DNA from: Herbihabitans rhizosphaerae
GTDB lineage: Bacteria; Actinomycetota; Actinomycetes; Mycobacteriales; Pseudonocardiaceae
Reading direction: 5' to 3'
Assembly (NCBI RefSeq): GCF_004216555.1
Contig: NZ_SGWQ01000002.1
Span: forward strand, 62,001-126,000
DNA: 64,000 bases
Under the pieces are notes generated by a model, which did not search any database, was not told the origin of the DNA, and was given only the letters and a program-made list of their open reading frames with translations. This document shows, piece by piece, positions 17,931-25,208 of this stretch. The translations under genes and the position numbers were made by a program. The stretch's first letter is position 1; each line of letters begins with the position of its first letter.

Positions 17931-17968
17931 CAGGGTTTAAGTCGGCTATTAAGTCGACTATAACCCTG
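17931..17968. promoter_or_regulatory. Imperfect 38-bp palindrome with tandem 12-mers
   Basis: Outer arms CAGGGTT and AACCCTG enclose TTAAGTCGGCTA and TTAAGTCGACTA, two tandem copies differing at one base. The whole also folds as an inverted repeat (AGTCG/CGACT inside the outer arms). It lies after the MarR stop and before the DUF3224 gene, both on the minus strand, so it may be an operator/promoter of DUF3224 or a terminator of marR. It is AT-richer than its surroundings. Confidence 0.4.
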
Positions 17969-18020
17969 GCACAGACTTCACCCCGCGAGGGGTGATCAAG
18001 GTGCTGTGGCTAGCGCCCGC

Positions 18021-18473
18021 TCACCAGGCGTCGTCGTCGAAACGCTCGGGCAGGGAGGCCGCCACGAGCAGCGCCTCGTCCAGGGCCTCTCGTTGTGCGC
18101 CGGTGAGCGACGCGGTGAGTTCGTCGTCCAGGCCGCCGACGATCACGCGCACCTTGTCCAGGAGTTTCTTGCCTTCGGGCGTCACCTCGAGGCGAGCGGG
18201 ATGGCCCTGCCCGGCGAGGGTGCGGTGCACGGCGCCCATGGTCTCCAGCCCTCGGACGGTGGCGAGCATGCTCGGCGCGGTCACCCCGGAACGGCGCGCC
18301 AGTTCGCTGTAGGACATGTCCGGCCGGCGGTTGAGGTGCCCGAGGGCGCCGAGGTGGCGCATCGTCAGCCCGAGTTCGGCCAACTCGCCCTCGAGGCGCT
18401 TCTGCAGCACGCGCCCGGCGCGGATCGCCTGCATCACCGTCGACGCCGACAGTTGGACCTCTTTCTTCGCCAT
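18021..18473 (-). CDS. MarR-family transcriptional regulator
   Basis: 150 residues. The winged helix is seen in MSYSELARRSGVTAPSMLAT (recognition helix) followed by the wing (HPARLEVTPEGKKLLDKV). The N- and C-terminal helices fit the MarR dimerisation domain. Two related palindromes (18505-18515 and 18570-18580) upstream of its start are candidate autoregulatory sites. Ligand and targets are not evident; the nearest genes are DUF3224 and the protease region. Confidence 0.88.
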   Translation of the reverse strand: MAKKEVQLSASTVMQAIRAGRVLQKRLEGELAELGLTMRHLGALGHLNRRPDMSYSELARRSGVTAPSMLATVRGLETMGAVHRTLAGQGHPARLEVTPEGKKLLDKVRVIVGGLDDELTASLTGAQREALDEALLVAASLPERFDDDAW

Positions 18474-18504
18474 GCGCGCCTCTCCTTGTGAACGGGCACT
18501 TAGC

Positions 18505-18580
18505 CTAACGTTTAGCCTGACGCATGGTCGGACAACATGGCGAGGCGTTCTGTGAAATGAACAGTTAATCGAACGTTCAG
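18505..18580. promoter_or_regulatory. Two candidate MarR operators
   Basis: CTAACGTTTAG (18505-18515) and CGAACGTTCAG (18570-18580) share 9 of 11 bases, and both are palindromic around ACGT. The first lies 32 bases before the marR start and is flanked by direct repeats of TTAGCCT (18500-18506 and 18512-18518). The spacing between the palindromes is 65 bases. Confidence 0.4.
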
Positions 18581-18622
18581 ACGGCCATTGACGGGGTCTG
18601 TCGCCAGAGTTAGCGTGATCGC

Positions 18623-18638
18623 GTTCATTTTAACGAAC
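18623..18638. promoter_or_regulatory. GTTC-N8-GAAC inverted repeat
   Basis: GTTCATTTTAACGAAC, an AT-rich inverted repeat upstream of the small fragment at 18754. A very similar 16-mer (13 of 16 identical) lies before the Xaa-Pro aminopeptidase gene at 61356. It resembles an operator of a GntR- or similar-type repressor; the regulator is unknown. Confidence 0.3.
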
Positions 18639-18753
18639 AGTGACGCCTCGGTGTTCTCGCCGCCCTGCTCATTCGGCGCACCGGGGCCGTCGCTGACGCA
18701 GCCCTGCCCGAAATTCACTGCGTCTCGGCGAAAGCCGATCGGAAAGGCCCGTC

Positions 18754-18927
18754 ATGAGATCCAGAATCCTGCTGCGGTGGTCCAACGTGGACGCGGGCGG
18801 CGCGTACACCGCGCGCACGGCGAACCTGTCGCAGTGGGCGGGCAAGACGGTGGCGCTGAGGTTCGTCAGTCGCGAGGACAGCACTTTGCAGACCGATTTC
18901 CTGATCGACACCGTGTCGATCGGCTGA
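18754..18927 (+). pseudogene. C-terminal fragment of a secreted protease-type domain
   Basis: A 57-codon reading frame with a GGAAAGG ribosome site and ATG encodes a beta-sandwich tail (YTARTANLSQWAGKTVALRF, then VSREDSTLQTDFLIDTVSIG). This pattern is seen at the C-terminus of secreted actinobacterial proteases (P-domain/jelly-roll add-ons). No signal peptide, pro-region or catalytic domain is present, so it is most likely a remnant. A strong terminator follows 7 bases after the stop. Confidence 0.55.
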
Positions 18928-18933
18928 GCTGTC

Positions 18934-18973
18934 GCGCTGAGGGAGCGGGCCGATGGACCCGCTCCCTCAGCGC
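18934..18973. terminator. Bidirectional terminator hairpin
   Basis: A perfect 16-bp stem (GCGCTGAGGGAGCGGG and its complement) with an 8-base loop lies between the fragment at 18754 and the convergent protease gene. There is no U-tract on either side, as is usual in actinobacteria. Confidence 0.85.
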
Positions 18974-18986
18974 ACATGCCGGTTGA

Positions 18987-19730
18987 TCAGATGCCGGCGA
19001 CCTGCTTGATCCACGACCGGTACGAGGCGGTTGTGCTGTAGCCGCCCCACTGGTCGTTGGCCGGCTTGTGCCCGATGGCGCACACCCCGGCGTGCACCCA
19101 CTCGCCGGTGGCGGCGCTCTTCACCAGTGCCGGACCGCCCGAGTCCCCGCCGGCCACGCCGCCGTCCGCGTCGGTGCAGGTGACGTGCACGGCCTGCTCG
19201 TCGCAGTTGTACGCGGTGCCGCTGGCCATTTTGAGCCGGCGTGGCAGGGGACCGGTCCAGTCGGCCTTTTCCGAGCCCCAGCCGTAGATCTCGACGGCCT
19301 GGCCGTCCCGCATGTCGGCGTCATTGGCGAGTGGCAGAGTTTCGGTTTGGACCGCCCGCTCCAATTCGAGCAGGGCGATGTCGTGGTCCGGCCAGTTGAA
19401 CTGCGGGTGTTGTACGACCCGCTTGACATTGACGACCGTGCCGCCCTCCGACCGGTCGAGTGATCCGACGCGGACGGAATAGCCGGAACCTTCGACGCAG
19501 TGCGCCGCGGTGAGCACCCATGTCGGCGCGACGACCGACGAAGTGCAGGTGAAGCCGCCGCCGCCGTGCAGCGCGGCGATCCAGGGCTTCTGATCGGTGA
19601 CGGTCTTGCCGCCCACGATGAACGGCTGCACCGCGGGTTCGTCCGCCGCCGCCTGACCGGTGAACGCCAATCCGGCCACGAGGCCGGCGGTGATCATCGT
19701 GACGGCCGCGCGTAGCAGGGATTTACGCAT
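18987..19730 (-). CDS. Secreted trypsin-like serine protease (S1)
   Basis: 247 residues with a signal peptide (to about residue 29) and a short pro-segment before IVGGKTV, the normal activation site. The catalytic triad is visible: His in LTAAHC, Asp in HDIALLEL and Ser in GGDSGGPAL. Three Cys pairs are plausible. The residue six before the catalytic Ser is Gly, not the Asp of true trypsins, so a small or neutral P1 preference is more likely than Arg/Lys. Exported by Sec. It ends in a strong bidirectional terminator and is probably monocistronic. Confidence 0.92.
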   Translation of the reverse strand: MRKSLLRAAVTMITAGLVAGLAFTGQAAADEPAVQPFIVGGKTVTDQKPWIAALHGGGGFTCTSSVVAPTWVLTAAHCVEGSGYSVRVGSLDRSEGGTVVNVKRVVQHPQFNWPDHDIALLELERAVQTETLPLANDADMRDGQAVEIYGWGSEKADWTGPLPRRLKMASGTAYNCDEQAVHVTCTDADGGVAGGDSGGPALVKSAATGEWVHAGVCAIGHKPANDQWGGYSTTASYRSWIKQVAGI

Positions 19731-19917
19731 GGCTGTTCCCTCATTCTATTCGGGAAATCGATAACGCCTCGTTGTAGCAGCGCTCCACGGCGACAAACAA
19801 TGACGGATTCGATCCGTACCGCTACCTAATTCACTACGCGTGATACGCAGCGGAAGGCATTACCAGTGAATATCGAAGAGGAAATTCAGACTTTCGGCTC
19901 TACCGCGATTCCGGCGG
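19731..19917. other. Intergenic region upstream of the protease
   Basis: 187 bp, noticeably AT-richer than the surrounding genes, and containing the promoter of the protease gene. I see no further gene or repeat. Confidence 0.4.
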
Positions 19918-20529
19918 TCAGCGTCGGGGGTCGAGCAGGGCGATCGACGCCCGCATCGCGATCTCGGTGATGTCGCTGACCCGGCCGCCGTCCTCGACCG
20001 TGGTCGCGATCAGCTCACGGAGACCGCCGATCAGCAGCAGGATCAGTTGCCTCGGTACCGGCCCGACACCGGCCGAGCGCCACTCGTCGGTGTCGCACAG
20101 GGTCTCGATCATGGTGACGAACGCGGCCATTGAGTCGCGCTGCAACTGACGTGCGGCGACACCGAGTGACGGCACGTCCCTGATCCAGCTCACCGTGATC
20201 GCCGGCTCGGACTCGGACGCGACGATCCAGGCCTCGACCGCCTGGCGCACCTGGTTCTCCCACGGCGCCGCCGGGTCGACCGACGCGACGATCTCGCGGA
20301 TCATCTCCGCGTTCTTCTCCGCGAGCAGCGCGACGAAGCAGCGCTCCTTGTCCTCGAAGTGTTCGTAGAAGGTCCGGCGTGAGGTGCGCGCGCGGCCGAC
20401 GATGTCGGCGACCGTGGTGCTGCGGTACCCGTTGTCCACGATCGCCGAGGCGAGGCCGTCGAGCAGGCGCTGGCGGAACGTGCCGGCGTCCTCCGGCGTG
20501 CTCGCCGTTCGCTGCCCCGCGGTCGTCAT
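19918..20529 (-). CDS. TetR-family repressor
   Basis: 203 residues. The N-terminal helix-turn-helix is AIVDNGYRSTTVADIVGRAR followed by TSRRTFYEHFEDKERCF, the typical TetR pattern. The C-terminal ligand domain is all-helical. The start at 20529 is set by homology to the usual TetR lead-in; an upstream in-frame start at 20616 would run across the operators. Divergent from the P450 operon and separated from it by two perfect or near-perfect palindromes, so it very probably represses both itself and the P450 genes until a substrate binds. Confidence 0.9.
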   Translation of the reverse strand: MTTAGQRTASTPEDAGTFRQRLLDGLASAIVDNGYRSTTVADIVGRARTSRRTFYEHFEDKERCFVALLAEKNAEMIREIVASVDPAAPWENQVRQAVEAWIVASESEPAITVSWIRDVPSLGVAARQLQRDSMAAFVTMIETLCDTDEWRSAGVGPVPRQLILLLIGGLRELIATTVEDGGRVSDITEIAMRASIALLDPRR

Positions 20530-20575
20530 CGTGTCCACGCTATACCTCGCTGTCGTCCACCCCTTGCCCAGTGAT

Positions 20576-20615
20576 GGTACGCGGGCGTACCGTCCGTTGG
20601 TACGTCGATGTACCA
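20576..20615. promoter_or_regulatory. Twin TetR operators between tetR and P450
   Basis: GGTACGCGGGCGTACC (20576-20591) and TGGTACGTCGATGTACCA (20598-20615) are two inverted repeats sharing the half-site GGTACG/CGTACC. Their centres are 23 bp apart, about two helical turns, so two dimers could bind one face of the DNA. Confidence 0.7.
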
Positions 20616-20637
20616 CTATTTCGGGAGGGTGCGATCA

Positions 20638-21981
20638 ATGACGACGCCAATACTTCCGCCTGGCCCGAAGGTGCCGCGCGCCCTGCAGGGCGCGTACGCG
20701 CTGACCCACCCGTTCCGCGGAGTGGACAAGATGCGCGAGAAGTACGGCGGCGCGTTTACCGTCGACATCCCGGTGTTCGGCAAGGCGGTGGTGATCAGCG
20801 ATCCCGCCGAGATCAAGCAGCTGTTTCAGACCAAGCCCGAGGTTGCCGAGAACATCGAGCCCAACCTGGGCCGGGTGCTCGGCGAGGGCTCGTTCTTCGC
20901 TCTCACCGGCGACGCGCACCGCAAGCAGCGCAAGCTCCTCGTCCCGCCGTTCCACGGCCGCAGGCTCACCGCCTACGAGCGGATCGTGGAGGAGGAGACC
21001 GTGCGCGAATTCGCGAGCTGGCCGCTCGGGTCGGAGTTCGCGACGCTCCCGTCGATGATGCGGATCACCCTCAACATCATTCTGCGCGCCGTTTTCGGTG
21101 CGGAGGGCGCCGAATTCGACCGGCTGCGTGATCTGTTGCCGCGACTGGTCAATCGCGGTTCCAAGCTCGCCGCGCTGCCGTTGCCGGACGTCGGCGGGAA
21201 ATGGGGACCGTGGGGCCGGTTCCGCACGCTGCGACGCGAATACGACGCCGTGATCGAGCGGCTGATCACCACCGCCGAGCGGGACCCGCGCCTGGACGAC
21301 CGCGACGACGTGCTCGCCCTGATGCTGCAGAGCCGCTACGACGACGGCTCCCGGATGAGCCACCGGGACATCGCCGACCAACTGCTCACCCTGCTCGCCG
21401 CCGGGCACGAGACCACGGCCACCACCCTGGCGTGGGCCGTCGAGCGCCTGCGCCGCCACCCGGCCGTCCTGCGCGATCTGGTCGCCGAGGTCGACGCCGG
21501 CGGCAAGGAGCTGCGCGAGGCGACGATCGTGGAGGTGCAGCGGATCCGGCCGGTGATCGACTTCGTGGGCCGCTCGGTGCGCGCGGAGACCATGGAGCTG
21601 GGCCGGTGGCGGGTGCCCCGCGGCCACTCGGTGCTCGTCAGCATCAGCCTCATCCACGACGACGACGCGATCTTCCCGAACGCGCGGGCGTTCGACCCTT
21701 CACGCTTCCTCGACGCGAAACCCGATCTGTACCAATGGATCCCGTTCGGCGGAGGCAACCGCCGCTGCATCGGTGCGGCGTTCGCGAACATGGAGATGAC
21801 CATCGTGCTGCGCACCCTGCTCCGCGACTACACACTTGTCCCGACCAGCGAGCGGGACGAGCGCTGGCACTCCCGGGGTGTGGCCAACGCGCCGGCCAAG
21901 GGTGGGCTCGCGGTGGTCCACCGCAGGGCGATCAGAACCGGGGCGCAGGCACCCGCGGCCACCGAAGGAGCACTGTCGTGA
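20638..21981 (+). CDS. Cytochrome P450
   Basis: 447 residues, soluble. The I-helix oxygen motif AGHETTA, the K-helix ExxR (EVQR) and the heme-binding FGGGNRRCIG (axial Cys) are all intact. The N-terminus PPGPKVPRALQGAYALTHPF resembles the proline-rich lead of CYP110/CYP102-like and mycobacterial-type P450s. ATG 20638 with GGGAGGG upstream. First gene of a tightly overlapped operon with a hydrolase, SDR and Baeyer-Villiger monooxygenase, so it probably performs an early hydroxylation of a hydrophobic substrate. The electron partner is not encoded nearby. Confidence 0.94.
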   Translation: MTTPILPPGPKVPRALQGAYALTHPFRGVDKMREKYGGAFTVDIPVFGKAVVISDPAEIKQLFQTKPEVAENIEPNLGRVLGEGSFFALTGDAHRKQRKLLVPPFHGRRLTAYERIVEEETVREFASWPLGSEFATLPSMMRITLNIILRAVFGAEGAEFDRLRDLLPRLVNRGSKLAALPLPDVGGKWGPWGRFRTLRREYDAVIERLITTAERDPRLDDRDDVLALMLQSRYDDGSRMSHRDIADQLLTLLAAGHETTATTLAWAVERLRRHPAVLRDLVAEVDAGGKELREATIVEVQRIRPVIDFVGRSVRAETMELGRWRVPRGHSVLVSISLIHDDDAIFPNARAFDPSRFLDAKPDLYQWIPFGGGNRRCIGAAFANMEMTIVLRTLLRDYTLVPTSERDERWHSRGVANAPAKGGLAVVHRRAIRTGAQAPAATEGALS

Positions 21982-22877
21982 CCGAGCGGATCGTGGACAC
22001 CGGCCGGGGGATTTCCCTTGCCTACGAGGAGATCGGCGACTCGGGCGGTGTTCCGCTGATCGTCGTCGCCGGGCTGGGACAGCAGTTGCATAGTTGGCCG
22101 GCCGAGTTCTGCGAGCGGCTCGCCGAGCGCGGCTACCGGGTGATCCGGTTCGACAACCGCGACGTCGGCGCCTCGACGCACGCGCGGTTCCGCCCGCCGC
22201 GCCCGCTGGACCTCCTGCGCCAGCGCTGGCACCCGGACCAGTACGACCTCACCGACATGGCCACCGACACGGTCGGCCTGCTCGATGCGCTCGACATCGA
22301 CGGCGCGCACCTGGTCGGCGTGTCGATGGGCGGCATGATCGCGCAGACCGTCGCGGCCACCGTTCCCCGGCGCGTGCGCACACTCACCTCGATCATGTCC
22401 ACCACCGGGTCCCGCCGGATCGGGCGTCCCGCGCTGTCCACCATGCGGCTGATGACCGCCCCTCCGCCGAAGACCAGGGAAGACGCGGTCGACCGCGCCG
22501 TGACGATGTTCCGGCACATCGGATCGCACGGTTTCCCGTTCGACGAGGCCGGTGTGCGCGAGCGTGCCGGGCTCGCCTGGGATCGCGATCCGTCGTCGGC
22601 CGGAATCGGGCGCCAGCTCGGGGCGATCTTCAGTTCCGGCAACCGAACCAGGACACTCGCCGCGATCACCGCCCCGACGCTGGTGATCCACGGCGACCGG
22701 GACCGCATGGTGCACCCGACGGGCGGTGCGGCCACCGCGCGGGCGATCCCCGGTGCCAGGCTGGAGACGGTCACCGGCCTGGGTCACGACCTCCCGGAAG
22801 GCGCGTGGCCCAGGCTGATCGACCTGATCGCCACCCACGCCGAAACCACGAGGAGTACCGATGTCCCGACGACCTAG
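21978..22877 (+). CDS. Alpha/beta hydrolase
   Basis: 299 residues. Nucleophile elbow GVSMGGM (Ser), acid in VIHGDRDRM (Asp), and His in TGLGHDLP near the C-terminus, in the right order. GTG start overlapping the P450 stop (GTGA), with AAGGAG upstream. It may hydrolyse the ester or lactone made by the monooxygenase two genes downstream. Similar hydrolase/SDR/monooxygenase sets occur in the mycobacterial mymA region. Confidence 0.9.
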   Translation: MTERIVDTGRGISLAYEEIGDSGGVPLIVVAGLGQQLHSWPAEFCERLAERGYRVIRFDNRDVGASTHARFRPPRPLDLLRQRWHPDQYDLTDMATDTVGLLDALDIDGAHLVGVSMGGMIAQTVAATVPRRVRTLTSIMSTTGSRRIGRPALSTMRLMTAPPPKTREDAVDRAVTMFRHIGSHGFPFDEAGVRERAGLAWDRDPSSAGIGRQLGAIFSSGNRTRTLAAITAPTLVIHGDRDRMVHPTGGAATARAIPGARLETVTGLGHDLPEGAWPRLIDLIATHAETTRSTDVPTT

Positions 22878-23709
22878 GCTCAGCGGCAACCCGGTCATGA
22901 TCACCGGCGCGGCGTCGGGCATCGGGCGCGCGCTGGCCACCCGGCTGTCCGCGACCGGCTCCCCGGTGGCCATCGCCGACGTGGACAAGGCGGGGCTGAA
23001 ACAGACCGAGGCCGCGCTGTCCGGGCGGGTGCTCACCAGGGTGCTCGACGTCAGCGACGCCGAGGACGTGCACCGCTTCGCCGACGAGGTGCGCGACTGG
23101 CTGCCCGCGCCGCTCGCCGGGGTGTTCAACAACGCGGGCGTCGCGCTGTCCTCCAGCGTGCTGGACGCGCTGCCCGAGGACGACCAGTGGCTGCACGACA
23201 TCAACTTCCACGGCGTGGTCAACGGGACGCGGGCCTTCCTGCCGATCCTCGTCGAGCAGGACACCGGCGTCATCGTGAACACCTCCAGCGTGTTCGGGCT
23301 GCTCGGCATTCCGCACCAGAGTGCCTACTGCGCGGCGAAGTTCGCGGTGCGCGGCTTCACCGACTCGCTGCGCCAGGAGTTGCGCGGCACCGGGGTCAGC
23401 GCGGTGAATCTGCACCCCGGCGGCATCACCACGAACATCGCCCGCAACGCGCGGATGCGCAAGGACCCCGAGGGCCTCGGGCGCACCAAGGAGCAGATGG
23501 CCGCCCAGTTCGAGGCCATGACGATGACCTCGCCGGACAAGGCCGCCGAGATCATCCACAAGGGCGTCGAACGTGGGAAGGCCCGCGTGCTCGTCGGCCC
23601 GGACGCCTACTTGTTCGACGCGCTCGCGCGGATCGCGCCGACGCACTACTTCACCGTGATCGCGCGCCTGCAGGCGAGGTTGCGCGCCAAGCAGAAGGAG
23701 GACGGGTGA
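22861..23709 (+). CDS. Short-chain dehydrogenase/reductase
   Basis: 282 residues, classical SDR. TGAASGIG cofactor motif near 15-22, NNAGVAL at the middle of the fold, catalytic Ser in VNTSSVFG and Tyr/Lys in YCAAK. The NADP/NAD preference is not clear from the loop (ADVDKAG suggests NAD). It overlaps the hydrolase gene by 17 bases. It likely oxidises the P450-made alcohol to a ketone that the downstream monooxygenase uses. Confidence 0.92.
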   Translation: MSRRPRLSGNPVMITGAASGIGRALATRLSATGSPVAIADVDKAGLKQTEAALSGRVLTRVLDVSDAEDVHRFADEVRDWLPAPLAGVFNNAGVALSSSVLDALPEDDQWLHDINFHGVVNGTRAFLPILVEQDTGVIVNTSSVFGLLGIPHQSAYCAAKFAVRGFTDSLRQELRGTGVSAVNLHPGGITTNIARNARMRKDPEGLGRTKEQMAAQFEAMTMTSPDKAAEIIHKGVERGKARVLVGPDAYLFDALARIAPTHYFTVIARLQARLRAKQKEDG

Positions 23710-25163
23710 CCGAGCACCTCGACGTCCTGATCGTCGGCGCCGGGCTGTCCGGCATCGGCGCGGCCCGGCACCTCCAGTCTGAGTTCCCCAAGCGGAGCTA
23801 CGCGATCCTGGAGGCGCGCGACGCGATCGGCGGGACGTGGGACCTGTTCCGCTATCCGGGCGTGCGGTCAGATTCGGACATGCACACCCTCGGCTACCGG
23901 TCCCGCCCGTGGACCAGTGCCAAGTCGATCGCGGACGGGCTGGCGATCCTCGAGTACGTGCGGGACACCGCGACCGAGGCCGGCGTGGACAAGCACATTC
24001 GGTTCGGGCACAAGGTGATCCGCGCCGAGTGGTCCACCGGGGACGCGCGCTGGACGGTGCACGCCGAGCACGACGGCGAGCCCGTGCGGCTGACCGCGAG
24101 CCTGCTGTACTTGTGCAGCGGCTATTACCACTACGACGGCGGATACCAGCCCGAGTTCGCCGGGATCGAGCGCTTCGGCGGCCAGGTCGTGCACCCGCAG
24201 AAATGGCCTGCGGACCTCGACTACACCGGCAAGAAGGTCGTGGTGATCGGCAGCGGCGCGACGGCGGTGACGCTGGTGCCGGCGATGACCGACCGCGCGG
24301 CGCACGTGACCATGTTGCAGCGCTCGCCGAGCTACATCATGGCGCTGCCGTCGGAGGACGCGATCGCCAACCGGCTGCGGCGGCTGATCGGCGCGCGCGG
24401 CGCGTACTTCCTGACCCGGTGGAAGAACGTGCTCGTGTCGACGCTGCTCTACCAGCTCAGCCGGCGTCGGCCGGAGATGATCAAGGGCATGATCCGCAAG
24501 GTCACCGCGAAGCAGCTGCCGCCCGACTACGACCTCGACACCCATTTCGCGCCGCGCTACCAGCCGTGGGACCAGCGGCTGTGCCTGGTGCCGGACGGCG
24601 ACCTGTTCCGCGTGATCCGCGAGGGCCGGGCGTCGATCGCCACCGACCGGATCGCCGAGTTCACCGAGTCCGGGCTGCGCCTTGAATCGGGTGACACGCT
24701 CGACGCCGACGTCGTGGTCACCGCGACCGGGCTGCGCCTGCTGGCCTTCGGCGGGATCGAGCTGACCGTGGACGGGCACGAGATCAAGCTGCCGGAAACG
24801 TTGGCGTACAAGGGAATGATGCTTTCCGGTGTGCCGAACTTCGCGTTCACCATCGGCTACACCAACGCGTCGTGGACGCTCAAGGCCGATCTGGTGAGCG
24901 AGTACGTGGTGCGGCTGCTGAAGCACATGGACGCCGAGCGCCTCGACCAGTTCGTGCCGGTCAACGACGACCCCGCGATCACCGAACAGCCGCTGCTGGA
25001 CTTCCAGGCCGGATACGTGCAGCGCTCGATCCACGAGTTCCCGAAGGCGGGCTCGCGGCGGCCGTGGCAGCTCGGTATGAGCTACGCGCACGACGTGGTG
25101 GGCCTGCGGTACGGGCGGGTCGACGACGGCACCATGCGCTTCTCGCGCGCCGGAGCACGCTGA
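23706..25163 (+). CDS. Flavin monooxygenase, Baeyer-Villiger type
   Basis: 485 residues. FAD motif GAGLSGIGAA at the N-terminus, an NADPH motif IGSGATAVT in the middle, and the Baeyer-Villiger fingerprint FxGxxxHxxxWP, here FGGQVVHPQKWP. GTG start overlaps the SDR stop (GTGA). It converts ketones to esters or lactones in this family; the mycobacterial homologue type is EthA/MymA. With the P450, SDR and hydrolase it forms a plausible alcohol-ketone-ester-cleavage route. Confidence 0.93.
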   Translation: MTEHLDVLIVGAGLSGIGAARHLQSEFPKRSYAILEARDAIGGTWDLFRYPGVRSDSDMHTLGYRSRPWTSAKSIADGLAILEYVRDTATEAGVDKHIRFGHKVIRAEWSTGDARWTVHAEHDGEPVRLTASLLYLCSGYYHYDGGYQPEFAGIERFGGQVVHPQKWPADLDYTGKKVVVIGSGATAVTLVPAMTDRAAHVTMLQRSPSYIMALPSEDAIANRLRRLIGARGAYFLTRWKNVLVSTLLYQLSRRRPEMIKGMIRKVTAKQLPPDYDLDTHFAPRYQPWDQRLCLVPDGDLFRVIREGRASIATDRIAEFTESGLRLESGDTLDADVVVTATGLRLLAFGGIELTVDGHEIKLPETLAYKGMMLSGVPNFAFTIGYTNASWTLKADLVSEYVVRLLKHMDAERLDQFVPVNDDPAITEQPLLDFQAGYVQRSIHEFPKAGSRRPWQLGMSYAHDVVGLRYGRVDDGTMRFSRAGAR

Positions 25164-25172
25164 CCGCCACAT

Positions 25173-25207
25173 CGATCACCCTGGCGGCACTTGTGTCAGG
25201 GTGATCG
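25173..25207 (+). promoter_or_regulatory. Hairpin covering the antiporter ribosome site
   Basis: CGATCACCCTG and CAGGGTGATCG form a perfect 11-bp stem around a 13-base loop. The 3' arm contains the only ribosome-site-like sequence (AGGGTG) for the ATG at 25209, one base after the hairpin. It may hide the site and control translation, and it could also end the P450 operon transcript. Confidence 0.55.
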
Positions 25208-25208
25208 T

